A program made the position numbers and the translations under genes. A DNA stretch of 64,000 nt from Streptomyces sp. NRRL F-5122 (GTDB taxonomy: Bacteria > Actinomycetota > Actinomycetes > Streptomycetales > Streptomycetaceae). Positions 25,876 through 34,957 of this stretch are shown here, piece by piece (the first letter of the stretch is position 1; each line of letters starts with the position of its first letter). Where the stretch lies: contig NZ_LMWH01000244.1 in the NCBI RefSeq assembly GCF_001507435.1, positions 10,048-74,047 of the forward strand, written 5' to 3'. The notes beneath the pieces were generated by a model. The model saw only the letters and a list, made by a program, of their open reading frames with translations. It searched no databases and was not told the DNA's origin.

Positions 25876-25919
25876 AAGCCGCCGTCGGCAGTCGGGGATC
25901 CGGCTGCCGACGGCGGCTT
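25876..25919. terminator. Bidirectional terminator between convergent transporter and ATPase genes
   Basis: A perfect 16-bp inverted repeat (arms AAGCCGCCGTCGGCAG and CTGCCGACGGCGGCTT, 12-nt loop) sits between the stop of the MFS gene and the stop of the leftward P-type ATPase gene. Both orientations begin with AA and end with TT. Confidence 0.85.
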
Positions 25920-25978
25920 CCCGTCTCCGTGGCACGACCGCTCCCGGACGACCGGTGGCCGGTCGTGCCCGAGCAGGC

Positions 25979-28900
25979 CTACGACAGGTCTGCGTCCGGG
26001 TCGGCCGACGGTCCGAGACCCGGTACCGACACACCCAAGCGGGACAACGCGCCGCCCAGCCAGGTCAGGGGCACCATGGCGAGGGCGGTCGCGGCCGACT
26101 GCGGCGGTACGGAGCCGCCGGCGTCGCTCTCCGTGGACTCCCGGTTCAGCAGGCCGATTCCGGCCAGGCGGCACGAGAGCGGCTTCAACGCCGAATGCAG
26201 CAGCATGGCGCCGGTGATGGCCGTCAGGGCGATGCCCCAGCCCACCGGGCCGAGCGGGGTGGATCCGAAGAACTGGCTGATCCCCGGGGTCTGGATGATC
26301 CCGACCAGGACCGCGGCGGAGCCGATGGTGGCGGCCAGCACCTGACGGTCCGTACCGCCGCTGATGAGGGTCTGTGCGAGCTGGGTGCCGACCACGGCGG
26401 CCAGTGCCACCGTGGCGGCGCGGCGCTGTGTGCCCGTGAAGCGCGCGGCCGTCCAGGCGAGCCCCGCGCCGAGGGCGGTGGTCAGCCCGCGCTGGAGCAT
26501 CTCCTGGGTGAGCGCGGTGCCGAGCGACTGCTGGGGACCCTCCTCCAGCAGTTGCTCGCCTGCGCTCTCGGCCGGGGTGCGGACGGCGATGGACAGCGCG
26601 GGAGCGAGATCGGTCAGCAGGTTGACCAGCATGATCTGGCGTGCGCTCAGCGGTGAGCTGCCCGCGAGCGCTGATGTGAGCACTCCGAAGGTGACCTCGC
26701 CGAGGTTGCCGCCGATCAGGATGGCGAGCGCCGTCCTGACCGAGGCCCACATCGCCCTGCCCTCGGTGAGAGCGGTGACGATCGTCTCCAGACGGTCGTC
26801 ACCGATGACCAGATCGGCCGCGGCGGTGGCCGCGGGCGTGCCCCGCCGCCCCAGGGCGATACCGACGTCGGCGAGACGGATGGCGGGGGCGTCGTTCGCA
26901 CCGTCACCGGTCATCGCCACGACCCGTCCGAGACGCTGGAACGCCTGGACGATACGCACCTTGTGGCGCGGGGTGCACCGGGCGATCACATCCACCTTGG
27001 GCAGCAGCACGTCGAGCGCGTCGTCGTCCAGCTCGTCCAACTCCGGTCCGGTGCACACCGTCTGGTCCGGATCACCGGTGACCGCGGCCGCGATGGCCTC
27101 GGCGGTGGCGGCGTGGTCCCCGGTGAGCAGAACCGTGTGCACACCGGCGGCGCGCAGCCGGGCGGTGGCCGAGGCGGCACCGGGGCGCACCGGGTCGGCC
27201 AGCACCACGAATCCGAGGAAGACCAGGTCCTGTACCGCGTCGTCGGTGAGCTCCTCACCGGGTCGCATGGTGCGTTCGGCCACCGCGAGGACACGGCGTC
27301 CCGCACCCGCGAGTTCCTCGGTCGCCGCGGTGAGCGCGCCGCGTCCGGATCGGTCGAGCACCGTCTCGGCGCCGTCCAGGCGCCTGCGCCGGCAACGCTC
27401 GAGCACCGTCTCCGGGGCGCCCTTCACGCTGAGCAGGATGCCGTCCTCGGTGCGGCCCGCCGTGGCGTGGTAGGCGCGGGAGGGGTCGAAGGGAAGGGTG
27501 TCGGTGCGCCGCCAGCGGGGCGCCCCGCGGCCGGCCGGCACCCGTGCCCGGCGGGCGCCCGCGTCCACGGCCCGATCGGTCTGATGGGCCATCGGCTCGG
27601 ACTGCCGGGCGGCGGGCGTGGCCCGTAGCGCGGCCGCCAGGATCGCCTTGTGCGGCGCGCCGAGCCGGTCGACGGGGAGCATACGGTCCCCGTCGCTGAG
27701 GGCCGCGAGCTGCAGATTCCCCTCGGTGAGCGTGCCTGTCTTGTCGAAGCACAGCACATCGGCCCGGCCCAGCGCCTCGATCGTGCGCGGATTGCGCACC
27801 AGCGCGCCGTGGTCGGCCAGCCGTCGGGCGGAGGCCAGCTGGGCGGCGTTGACGAGGAACGGCAGCCCCTCGGGGACGGATGCGACCGCCAGGTTCACCG
27901 CCGACGCCAGGCTCTGGGCCAGCGGGCGCCCGTGCAGCATCCCGGCTCCGGCCACCGCCAGCGCGGAGACCGTCGCCACCGGCAGACTCGCCTTGGTCAG
28001 CGACGACAGCCGTGCCTCGACCCCGGTAACCGGTGCCGCCTCCCGCGCCGTGGCCATGGTGCGCCCGACCTCGGTGGCGGCGCCCGTGGCCACGACCACC
28101 GCGAGCGCCTCCCCGGCGGAGACGGTGGTGCCCTCGTAGAGCATCGAACGGCGGTCGGTGAGTTGCGCGGCCACCACGGGAGCCGGGTCCTTGGGCACGG
28201 GCAGGGCCTCACCGGTCAGCGACGACTCGTCGACCTCGAGCCCGTCGGCCTCCAGCAGCCGGCAGTCGGCCGGCACGACGTCCTCGGGCCTGAGCAGGAC
28301 GATGTCCCCGGGTACCAGGTCCTCGGCGGTGACCAGCCGCTCACGGCCCCCGCGCCGTACCCGCGCCCCGACCGCCGAGCGGGCGGTCAGCTCGGCGAGG
28401 GCGCGTTCGGTCCGGACTCGCTGGAACCCGCCGACCAGCGCCGATGTGGCGGTGATGGAGGCGACCAGCGCGGCGTCCGCCCGCGAGCCCACGGCAGCGG
28501 CCAGGGCGGCGCCGCCGGCCAGCACCGGTGTCAGCGGGTTGGCCAGCTCCTCGACGAACGCCGACAGCAGTGTGGTCCCGGGTGTCGTGGCGGACCCCGA
28601 ACCGCCCTTGGCCCGTGTCGCGGCCTCTCCGTCCGACAGCCCCTCGCCGCTTGTGCGCAGCCGGTCGAGGACCCGGGAGGGCGGCATCAGATGCCAGGGC
28701 ACGGTCTCCACGGACGGGGTGATGGGGTGGGAGCACAACTGCCTGGCCCGCCAGACTGCAAGGCCGAACGCGACGCCTCCGGCGGTGTTGCACGCAGCCT
28801 GACCGCGCGAGCACGCCTCGCCGACCGGTGCCCGCATCGCCGCCACCGCGCCGATTCCGCTGCCGCTCGCGGCCAGTACCGCGCTGTCCCGGTCGACCTG

Positions 28901-30592
28901 CCGGGCCGCACCGACGCCGCTCAGGACCAGCGCGACCGAGTCGAGGTCGGTGCCGACCAGCAGGTGTGCGCCCCAGGCGGGCGGCTCGCCCTCGCGGTGG
29001 ACCCCGATGCCGCAGTCGGAGGCCCCGAGAGCCCGGCGGTTCCCGGACACCAGCAGCACCACCGCGCCGTCCGCCTGCAACGCGCGGACCGACGCCACCA
29101 GATCGTTCCCCCCGGGCACCATCGCGTCGACGAAGCCGAGCTCTGGGTAGGGCTGGTCGCCTGCGAGGACCACCCGGATCCCGGACCGACGGGCCGCCGC
29201 CGCCAGGGCCTGGGCACCCGGGAGCGTCTGCACCGCCACGCCGGCGACGGCCGTCAGGCGGCGCCGGAACGCCAGGCCCAGTACCAGTTCACCGCCCCGG
29301 CTCCGTATCCGGTCCGCGTGCCGCCGTCCGGTGCGGCCGGTGAGCTCGAGGTCCTCGAGCGGGCCGAGCGCCCAGCCGTCTTCGTCATGCTCGATCCGAC
29401 CGGGTGCGGATGGATCGAACAGGCTGAAGAGCCGGTCGGAGACCTCCGCGGGCTCGGTGCCGCCGAGCAGCTCCAGCTCGGTCAGTTCGTGCCGGCCACC
29501 GCGCAGCACGTCCACGTCGAGAAGCACGGTGTCCACCTGCCCGAGCCGGCGCAGCGCACTGCGGTCCATGGCCACGACGCCGCGCAGCGCGAGATACCGG
29601 CCGAGGGTTGTGGCGAAGCCCTCACGCCCGGCCTCCGGTGCCTTCGGCAGGCCCGACAGCGCCACCGCGAGCGCCCGCCGGGGGCCCGCGTACGGCATGG
29701 CCAGGGCACCGACGGCCGCGGCGGCCCCCATGGCCCGTTCGGCGTAGCGTGCGGTCACGTCCTCGTGCACCGCCGGCCGTTCCACCACGATCGGCTCGGC
29801 CTGCGCGTCCTGCGGTCCCCGCACGAGACGGGGCTCCGCCTCCGCCCATGCCTCGAGTGCCGCGTTCGCCTCGCGCCACTGCGCCACGCGCTGCGCGACG
29901 TCGAGTACGAGGCCGCCGCCGCGCGTGGCCACACCCTGGACGAAGGCATTGAGCACCGGAACGACCGATCCGCGGCCGTCCTGCGCGTTCAAGCCCGGCA
30001 GCACCACACGGCGCAGCCAGGGATGCTGCTGCACGGCCGTGGCGAGCGCTCCCACCTCGGCGGGCAGAGGTGTCCACGGCGACAGCCGCGTGGCTGCCGT
30101 GAGGAGCAGACCCGCCACGTCCGCCGCGAGAACCGGGAGCGCCGGGCGCCTGCCGGGTGCCTCCGACGGGTGATGCGGCTCGGGGCACCACCCGTCGAAC
30201 AGGCCCGATCCCCCGATGGCGGCGGCCCCGTGGGACTCCGCGTGGTCGATGATCTCGACGAGTTCCCGCAGCGGTGGTGGTGGCGAGGCCAGTTCGACGA
30301 CGACCCGCTCGGCGGGCGCGTTCACCCGCGCCCACAGGACGCCGGGATGCTGCTCCAGCGCGTGCTCCACGACGCGGCCGACCCAGGTCCCGCTGGGTCC
30401 TCGTACACCGCGCGCCTCGATGTGGCAGCGCCCCGGACGGGACCACACGTCCCGCCGTTCGATCCCGAGCAGCGTCGCGGTCACGTCCGCGGCTCCGCGC
30501 ACGCCGGCGGCCAGACCGCCGGCCAAACCCCAGGGCAGCGGTGGCACGGTCGGCAGCGGCAGCGGCAGACGCACTCCGGACAGCAGCGACAT
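25979..30592 (-). CDS. Giant CtpH/CtpI-type P-type cation ATPase with a degenerate N-terminal half
   Basis: This 1537-residue membrane pump matches the large mycobacterial CtpH/CtpI ATPases in size. The C-terminal half is a complete P-type ATPase: LTGEALPVPKD, SVPEGLPF, phosphorylated Asp at about residue 949 in CFDKTGTLTEGN, KGAPE, and GDGANDAPAI near residue 1229, followed by membrane helices. The N-terminal half also looks like a P-type ATPase, but VDTVLLDVDVLRGG (residue about 356) replaces DKTGT, and LVSGNRRALGASDCGIGV replaces the hinge. The ATG has GGAGG 8 nt upstream; a longer frame to 30955 is rejected. The transported ion is unknown (Ca2+- or Mg2+-like by family). Confidence 0.9.
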   Translation of the reverse strand: MSLLSGVRLPLPLPTVPPLPWGLAGGLAAGVRGAADVTATLLGIERRDVWSRPGRCHIEARGVRGPSGTWVGRVVEHALEQHPGVLWARVNAPAERVVVELASPPPPLRELVEIIDHAESHGAAAIGGSGLFDGWCPEPHHPSEAPGRRPALPVLAADVAGLLLTAATRLSPWTPLPAEVGALATAVQQHPWLRRVVLPGLNAQDGRGSVVPVLNAFVQGVATRGGGLVLDVAQRVAQWREANAALEAWAEAEPRLVRGPQDAQAEPIVVERPAVHEDVTARYAERAMGAAAAVGALAMPYAGPRRALAVALSGLPKAPEAGREGFATTLGRYLALRGVVAMDRSALRRLGQVDTVLLDVDVLRGGRHELTELELLGGTEPAEVSDRLFSLFDPSAPGRIEHDEDGWALGPLEDLELTGRTGRRHADRIRSRGGELVLGLAFRRRLTAVAGVAVQTLPGAQALAAAARRSGIRVVLAGDQPYPELGFVDAMVPGGNDLVASVRALQADGAVVLLVSGNRRALGASDCGIGVHREGEPPAWGAHLLVGTDLDSVALVLSGVGAARQVDRDSAVLAASGSGIGAVAAMRAPVGEACSRGQAACNTAGGVAFGLAVWRARQLCSHPITPSVETVPWHLMPPSRVLDRLRTSGEGLSDGEAATRAKGGSGSATTPGTTLLSAFVEELANPLTPVLAGGAALAAAVGSRADAALVASITATSALVGGFQRVRTERALAELTARSAVGARVRRGGRERLVTAEDLVPGDIVLLRPEDVVPADCRLLEADGLEVDESSLTGEALPVPKDPAPVVAAQLTDRRSMLYEGTTVSAGEALAVVVATGAATEVGRTMATAREAAPVTGVEARLSSLTKASLPVATVSALAVAGAGMLHGRPLAQSLASAVNLAVASVPEGLPFLVNAAQLASARRLADHGALVRNPRTIEALGRADVLCFDKTGTLTEGNLQLAALSDGDRMLPVDRLGAPHKAILAAALRATPAARQSEPMAHQTDRAVDAGARRARVPAGRGAPRWRRTDTLPFDPSRAYHATAGRTEDGILLSVKGAPETVLERCRRRRLDGAETVLDRSGRGALTAATEELAGAGRRVLAVAERTMRPGEELTDDAVQDLVFLGFVVLADPVRPGAASATARLRAAGVHTVLLTGDHAATAEAIAAAVTGDPDQTVCTGPELDELDDDALDVLLPKVDVIARCTPRHKVRIVQAFQRLGRVVAMTGDGANDAPAIRLADVGIALGRRGTPAATAAADLVIGDDRLETIVTALTEGRAMWASVRTALAILIGGNLGEVTFGVLTSALAGSSPLSARQIMLVNLLTDLAPALSIAVRTPAESAGEQLLEEGPQQSLGTALTQEMLQRGLTTALGAGLAWTAARFTGTQRRAATVALAAVVGTQLAQTLISGGTDRQVLAATIGSAAVLVGIIQTPGISQFFGSTPLGPVGWGIALTAITGAMLLHSALKPLSCRLAGIGLLNRESTESDAGGSVPPQSAATALAMVPLTWLGGALSRLGVSVPGLGPSADPDADLS

Positions 30593-30771
30593 CGTGTCAC
30601 CTCCCCGGACGGGCCGGTTCCTCGTCCAATTCCGCTCATCCTGACCCGCCCCCTGCGCCACCGCCCGGCGAGCTGAGCCGAATGGATTCCTGGCTCGCAG
30701 GCTCCCTGCCCCGCGGGTAGCTTGTGCCTCGTTGGGGGGCGAAGTCCCGGACCCACGAACGGATGTGAACC

Positions 30772-31212
30772 GTGACCACGCCGAAGACCGTCGAGAAGCG
30801 CCCGTCCGCACGCAGCAAGAGCCCGGCAACTCGCAGCAAGAGCCCGGCCACGCGGAGCAAGAGCACCTCACGCCCCGCACCCAGGGCGAAGACGCCGCAG
30901 CGGCCCGCCGCGGGGCCGCGGCCGACGTCGCCGAAGACAAGCCCCGGCGCTTCACACGGGGGGCGCAGCCTCACTCTCACCGTCCCGCCGCTCGGCGAGA
31001 CGGCCACCCGGGCCGTGCAGCAGGTCGCCACCCTTCCCGTCACCGCCGTGCGCCGCGTTCTCCCCGCCAAGGGCGGCCTGCCGCTGTATGCCGGCCTCGG
31101 CGCGCTCGCGGTGGTCGGTGCCCTCGAGTGGCCGCTGGCGGTGGGCATCGGCGTCGGCTACGCCCTCCTGCGGCACCACGGACCGCTCGCTCCACCCTCC
31201 GACCCCGAGTGA
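30772..31212 (+). CDS. Small membrane protein with a basic repeat N-terminus
   Basis: This 146-residue protein starts at a GTG (MTTPKTVEKRPSAR). It has an N-terminal Lys/Arg/Ser/Pro-rich tail with tandem 7-residue units (RSKSPAT, RSKSPAT, RSKSTSR, encoded by 21-bp repeats), then LTLTVPPLGETATRAVQQVATLPV, and one membrane segment (PLYAGLGALAVVGALEWPLAVGIGVGYALL). The histone-like tail could bind nucleic acid or polyanions. I recognise no named family. It is divergent from the large P-type ATPase and 41 nt upstream of a phosphatase gene. Confidence 0.75.
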   Translation: MTTPKTVEKRPSARSKSPATRSKSPATRSKSTSRPAPRAKTPQRPAAGPRPTSPKTSPGASHGGRSLTLTVPPLGETATRAVQQVATLPVTAVRRVLPAKGGLPLYAGLGALAVVGALEWPLAVGIGVGYALLRHHGPLAPPSDPE

Positions 31213-31253
31213 GCCACATGCCACTTGGCCGCGACCGGGTGTATCCATGAAGT

Positions 31254-32438
31254 ATGCGATCGCAGCGTCACAAGGGTGGCGGCTGGGCCTGGACGTCGTA
31301 CCGAGGCCTCGTGGTGATTCCGCTCGCCCTGATCGTGGCGATCACGGTCGCGGACATCCTTGCGCCGCAGAACATTCACCTCGGGCCGCTGCTGGTGGTC
31401 GCACCGGCGCTCACCGCGTCGTTCGGCGGTTCCAGGCTCACGGCGGCCATCGGCGCCCTCTCGATCGTGGCTCTCGTGCTGCTCTCCGCGATACGCACCA
31501 GCGTCTTCACCTCGAACCACGAGAGCCAGCTCATCGCCCTGGTCGTGATCAGCGCGTTCACCGTGATCTTCTGCCGGCTACGGGAACGGCACACCGCGGA
31601 ACTGAGACAGGTGCGGTCGGTGGCGGAGGCCGCACAGCAGGTCGTGCTGCAGCCGTTGCCCGAGCGGATGGGCACTCTGCGCATCGCCAGCGCCTACGCG
31701 GCGGCCACGGACCAGGCCCGCATCGGCGGTGATCTGTACGCGGCCGTGGCCACCCGGCGCGGCACGCGCCTGCTCATCGGAGACGTCCGAGGCAAAGGCC
31801 TGCCCGCCATCGAGGACGCGGCTCTCGTACTGGGCGCGTTCCGGACCGCGGCACATCGCGAGCCGGCCCTCACCGACCTGCGGAGCGAACTCGAGGCGAC
31901 GGTGTGCTGGAGTCTGTCCCAGCCTGTCAAGGAGGGCACGGACGCGGAGGAGTCCTTCATCACGGCCGTGCTGATCGACATCCCGGACGACGCGCCCGAG
32001 GTGCACATCCTCAACTGCGGGCACCCGCCGCCGCTGCGGCTGCGCGACACGCAGGTCACCGTACTGGCCCCCCGGCGGTACTCGATCCCGATCGGCATGT
32101 GTCTCCCCCGGGCACCGCACGGCGCCGTCGACACCTTCGCCTTCCGCCCCGGGGACATGCTCGTGCTCTACACCGACGGCGTCTCCGAAGCCCGTGACGG
32201 GGGCGACGGCTTCTACCCTCTCACCGACCGCGTCGCCGCCTGTACGGACACGGGCACTCCGGCCGGACTCGTCGACCATGTCCGCCGCGACATCCTCGAC
32301 TTCTGCGGTGGCACGTTCGGCGACGACGCCGCGCTCGTCGTGGTTCAGCGCAAGGCGGTCACGGCCAGCCACGCGGCGCCGCCCGCGGCCGGCCCGCCCG
32401 TCCGGCGCCCCGCCGTATCGCACCGGAACCTGCGATAG
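31254..32438 (+). CDS. Membrane-anchored SpoIIE/RsbU-type PP2C phosphatase
   Basis: This 394-residue protein has three to four membrane segments in residues about 15-105 (YRGLVVIPLALIVAITVADI, LGPLLVVAPALTASF, LTAAIGALSIVALVLL, LIALVVISAFTVIFC). A cytoplasmic phosphatase follows from about residue 135 (LQPLPERMGTLRIASAY, IGGDLYAAVATRRGTRLLIGDVRGKGL, LNCGHPPPLRL, LVLYTDGVSEARD, GDDAALVVVQR). All metal-binding Asp residues are present. It probably dephosphorylates an anti-sigma antagonist. No additional sensor domain is present. Confidence 0.92.
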   Translation: MRSQRHKGGGWAWTSYRGLVVIPLALIVAITVADILAPQNIHLGPLLVVAPALTASFGGSRLTAAIGALSIVALVLLSAIRTSVFTSNHESQLIALVVISAFTVIFCRLRERHTAELRQVRSVAEAAQQVVLQPLPERMGTLRIASAYAAATDQARIGGDLYAAVATRRGTRLLIGDVRGKGLPAIEDAALVLGAFRTAAHREPALTDLRSELEATVCWSLSQPVKEGTDAEESFITAVLIDIPDDAPEVHILNCGHPPPLRLRDTQVTVLAPRRYSIPIGMCLPRAPHGAVDTFAFRPGDMLVLYTDGVSEARDGGDGFYPLTDRVAACTDTGTPAGLVDHVRRDILDFCGGTFGDDAALVVVQRKAVTASHAAPPAAGPPVRRPAVSHRNLR

Positions 32439-32592
32439 CCGCCGCTCGACGTCGCCCGGCTGCCCACGCTGCGTCGACTGATGGACACCGTGCGGTCACG
32501 CCCGCAGGGAAGGTTTCCGCCGTCCCCATGCCTCGCCTTGTATCCGTCCGCCGCGCATCACGCCGGTGCGACGCGGAAGGACGACGTGCGCC

Positions 32593-33588
32593 GTGTCCCT
32601 GCTGCCGCTCGAAGAAGTCCCCGGACCGCTCCCGGGCCCCCTCCGCTCCCCCTCGGTCGGTCGCCTCGCCCGCCGGGCCCTGAGTCTGCTCCCGCTCCTG
32701 CTGATCGGCGCGTGGGCGGCGACCGACTGGCGTGCGGTGCGCGACGGCGCGGCCCGGCTCGCCTCCGCCGACCCATGGTGGCTGCTGGTCGCGGTGGTCT
32801 TCACCTGCCTCGGCTGGGTGACCGCCGCGGTCGTCCGCCAGGGCGCCTTGCCCGAACGTCTTCCGCCGGGGCTGCTGCTCGCCTCGCAGTTCGCCGCGGG
32901 CGCCGCCAACCACGTACTGCCTGCGAGCATCGGGGCCCATGCCGTCACCCTGCGCTTCCTTCAGGGCCGTGGCATACCCCTCACCAGGGCCACCGCTTCA
33001 CTCGCCCTGTACTCGCTGGTCAAGCCGATCGCGAAGACACTGGTGCTGCTGGTCTTCCTCGTGGCCTTCCCGGAGATGCTCAGGCTCGGTGAACTCGTCC
33101 CGGACGGACGGATGGTGCTGCTCGCCGTGGGGGTCACCGCGATCGTGCTCGTCGTCGCCGCCGTGCTTCTGACGGTCGTACGGCAGTTGCGCCGCCCGGC
33201 ACTCGGCCTCGTGCAGACCGCCCTGACCGACGCGCGACTGCTGCACACCATGCCCAGCCGGGTCCTGGCCCTGTGGGGCGGGTCGGCCGCCGCACCGGTG
33301 TTCCAGGCGACCGTGATCGCCGCACTCGGGACGTCGCTCGGGATGACGCTGTCCTGGGCGCAGGTGGTCTTCGCCTTCCTCGCCGCCAGCACCGCGGTCG
33401 GGGCCGTGCCCGCACCCGGCGGAATCGGGCCCGTGGACGCGGCGATGGTGTTCACTCTGGTCGCCTACGGCACACCGATGGGCCTGGCCACGACCACCGT
33501 CATCGGCTATCGCGTCCTGACGGTCTGGCTGCCCCTGCTGCCGGGCGCACTCGTCCTCGCGGCACTCGTCCAGCGCAAGGTGCTGTAA
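32593..33588 (+). CDS. UPF0104/LPG-synthase-type flippase-like membrane protein
   Basis: This integral membrane protein of about 331 residues has the AglD/MprF-flippase-like fold (UPF0104). Segments include LLPLLLIGAWAATDW, WWLLVAVVFTCLGW, FAAGAANHVLPASIGAHAVTLRFL (family core), AVPAPGGIGPVDAAMVFTLVAYG (family core) and a final LPLLPGALVLAALV. It lacks the soluble lysyl-transferase domain, so it may move a lipid-linked substrate. The GTG at 32593 follows GGAAGGA at 11 nt; a GTG at 32566 would add nine residues. Confidence 0.85.
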   Translation: MSLLPLEEVPGPLPGPLRSPSVGRLARRALSLLPLLLIGAWAATDWRAVRDGAARLASADPWWLLVAVVFTCLGWVTAAVVRQGALPERLPPGLLLASQFAAGAANHVLPASIGAHAVTLRFLQGRGIPLTRATASLALYSLVKPIAKTLVLLVFLVAFPEMLRLGELVPDGRMVLLAVGVTAIVLVVAAVLLTVVRQLRRPALGLVQTALTDARLLHTMPSRVLALWGGSAAAPVFQATVIAALGTSLGMTLSWAQVVFAFLAASTAVGAVPAPGGIGPVDAAMVFTLVAYGTPMGLATTTVIGYRVLTVWLPLLPGALVLAALVQRKVL

Positions 33589-33828
33589 GGGCGGATACCG
33601 GGTACGCCCGGCCGCCCGCACACCGCATCGGCCCGGCCGCCGCCACCGGACGTAGGCCGAACTACCGAGGCAGGCCGCGACCCGGGGCGGAGGCCGGACC
33701 CGGACCGGGTCGCTAGGGTCGACCCAGCCCAACGATCACATGTGCCGCTCCGGGCCGGGATTCCGCTCGATGCACCCCTGTGAACGGGATGTCGCGAATC
33801 AACTGCCATCGCCCGGCCGAGGTGACTC

Positions 33829-34161
33829 ATGCCCAACAGCGGTTACACATACGTCTGCCCGTTCGACGAGTTGGAGGACGGCGTCCCCCGGCGGTTCGAG
33901 GTGGACGGCGTTCCCTTCGCCCTCGTCCATGCCGAGGAGGAGGTCTTCGCGATCCACGACGTGTGCTCGCACAGCGCGGTCGCGCTCTCCGAGGGCGAGG
34001 TCGACGGCTGCACGATCGAATGCTGGCTGCACGCCTCGCGCTTCGATCTGCGGACCGGCAAGCCCCTCGACCCGCCCGCGCGGATTGCCGTCCCGGTGTA
34101 CCCGGTACGGATCGAGGACGCCGCGGTGTACGTGAGACTGGTCCCGGAGAGCGGACGATGA
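33829..34161 (+). CDS. Rieske-type [2Fe-2S] ferredoxin
   Basis: This 110-residue protein has the Rieske motif CSH (VCSHSAVAL) and CWLH (IECWLHASRFDL), giving the 2Cys-2His ligands, and a typical small-ferredoxin length. It would pass electrons to a dioxygenase or act in Fe-S metabolism. No Rieske oxygenase alpha subunit is nearby. Its stop overlaps the start of a TetR gene (ATGA), so the two are coupled. A Rieske protein paired with a regulator suggests redox-linked signalling; that is inference. Confidence 0.92.
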   Translation: MPNSGYTYVCPFDELEDGVPRRFEVDGVPFALVHAEEEVFAIHDVCSHSAVALSEGEVDGCTIECWLHASRFDLRTGKPLDPPARIAVPVYPVRIEDAAVYVRLVPESGR

Positions 34162-34772
34162 CCGTCCCGTCACAGGGTCCGGCGACCGAGCGGGCCGATG
34201 CGGCACGCAATCGGGCCCGGCTGCTGGAGGCGGCTGCACGGCTGGTGGCCGAACGCGGCGCCGGGCAGGTGACGATGCAGGCGGTCGCGGAGGCGGCCGG
34301 CGTCGGAAAGGGCACACTCTTCCGGCGGTTCGGTGATCGGGACGGACTGCTGCTCGCCCTCCTGGACGAGGCCGAGGAGGCGTTCCAGGAGGCCTACACC
34401 TCGGGCCCTCCCCCGCTGGGACCGGGAGTGTCCGCGGCCGACCGGCTGGCGGCCTTCGGCTGCGCCCTGCTCGACCGCGCCACATGCACCTCGGACCGGG
34501 GCATGGCGCTGGTACGCCACGTGGACTGCGAGCGCCGTAGCGCCTCCCGGATCCACCACGCCTTCCACGGCCATGTCACGGCGCTGCTGCGGGAGGCGGG
34601 CGGCGGCGGGGACCCCGAGATGCTCGCCTTCGCCCTGCTCGCCTTCGCCGACATCGATCTGTGGGACCGTCTGATGCGCGACCGCGGGATTCCCGCCGAC
34701 CGTATCCGGGCCACCTGGCTGGATCTCGTGGGGCGGATGACGGGCACGGAGGTCGGTGCACCCACCTGTTGA
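34158..34772 (+). CDS. TetR-family regulator coupled to the Rieske protein
   Basis: This 204-residue regulator has an N-terminal HTH (NRARLLEAAARLVAERGAGQVTMQAVAEAAGVGKGTLFRRFGD in pieces) and a C-terminal domain with ALVRHVDCERRSASRIHHAFHGH. The 4-nt overlap with the ferredoxin gene fixes the start. The Cys and His residues in the ligand domain are notable beside an Fe-S protein. Target genes are unknown. Confidence 0.9.
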   Translation: MTVPSQGPATERADAARNRARLLEAAARLVAERGAGQVTMQAVAEAAGVGKGTLFRRFGDRDGLLLALLDEAEEAFQEAYTSGPPPLGPGVSAADRLAAFGCALLDRATCTSDRGMALVRHVDCERRSASRIHHAFHGHVTALLREAGGGGDPEMLAFALLAFADIDLWDRLMRDRGIPADRIRATWLDLVGRMTGTEVGAPTC

Positions 34773-34957
34773 GACCGGGTCGCCCGCATCGGGGGTTCTT
34801 TCACGGCGCGCCCTCCCGCCCGGCGATCGCGGCGCCCGGCCACCGGCCCCCTGTGCCACCGGCCTCCTGGGCTACCTTCATGCCATGTGCGCAGCGGCTC
34901 CGCACGGGACGCCGCCCGCACAGCCATGTCTCTTCCAGCCCTGGACAGGAGCCCTCC

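Noticed and set aside
27650..30676. A 1008-codon open frame on the strand opposite the P-type ATPase gene
   Set aside because: It mirrors the ATPase gene, is low-complexity (Arg/Gly/His/Gln-rich) and matches no family; long antisense frames are expected at this GC content.
30593..30955. N-terminal extension of the P-type ATPase frame
   Set aside because: The ATG at 30592 has GGAGG at 8 nt and family-like sequence; the extension overlaps the divergent promoter and the start of the rightward gene.
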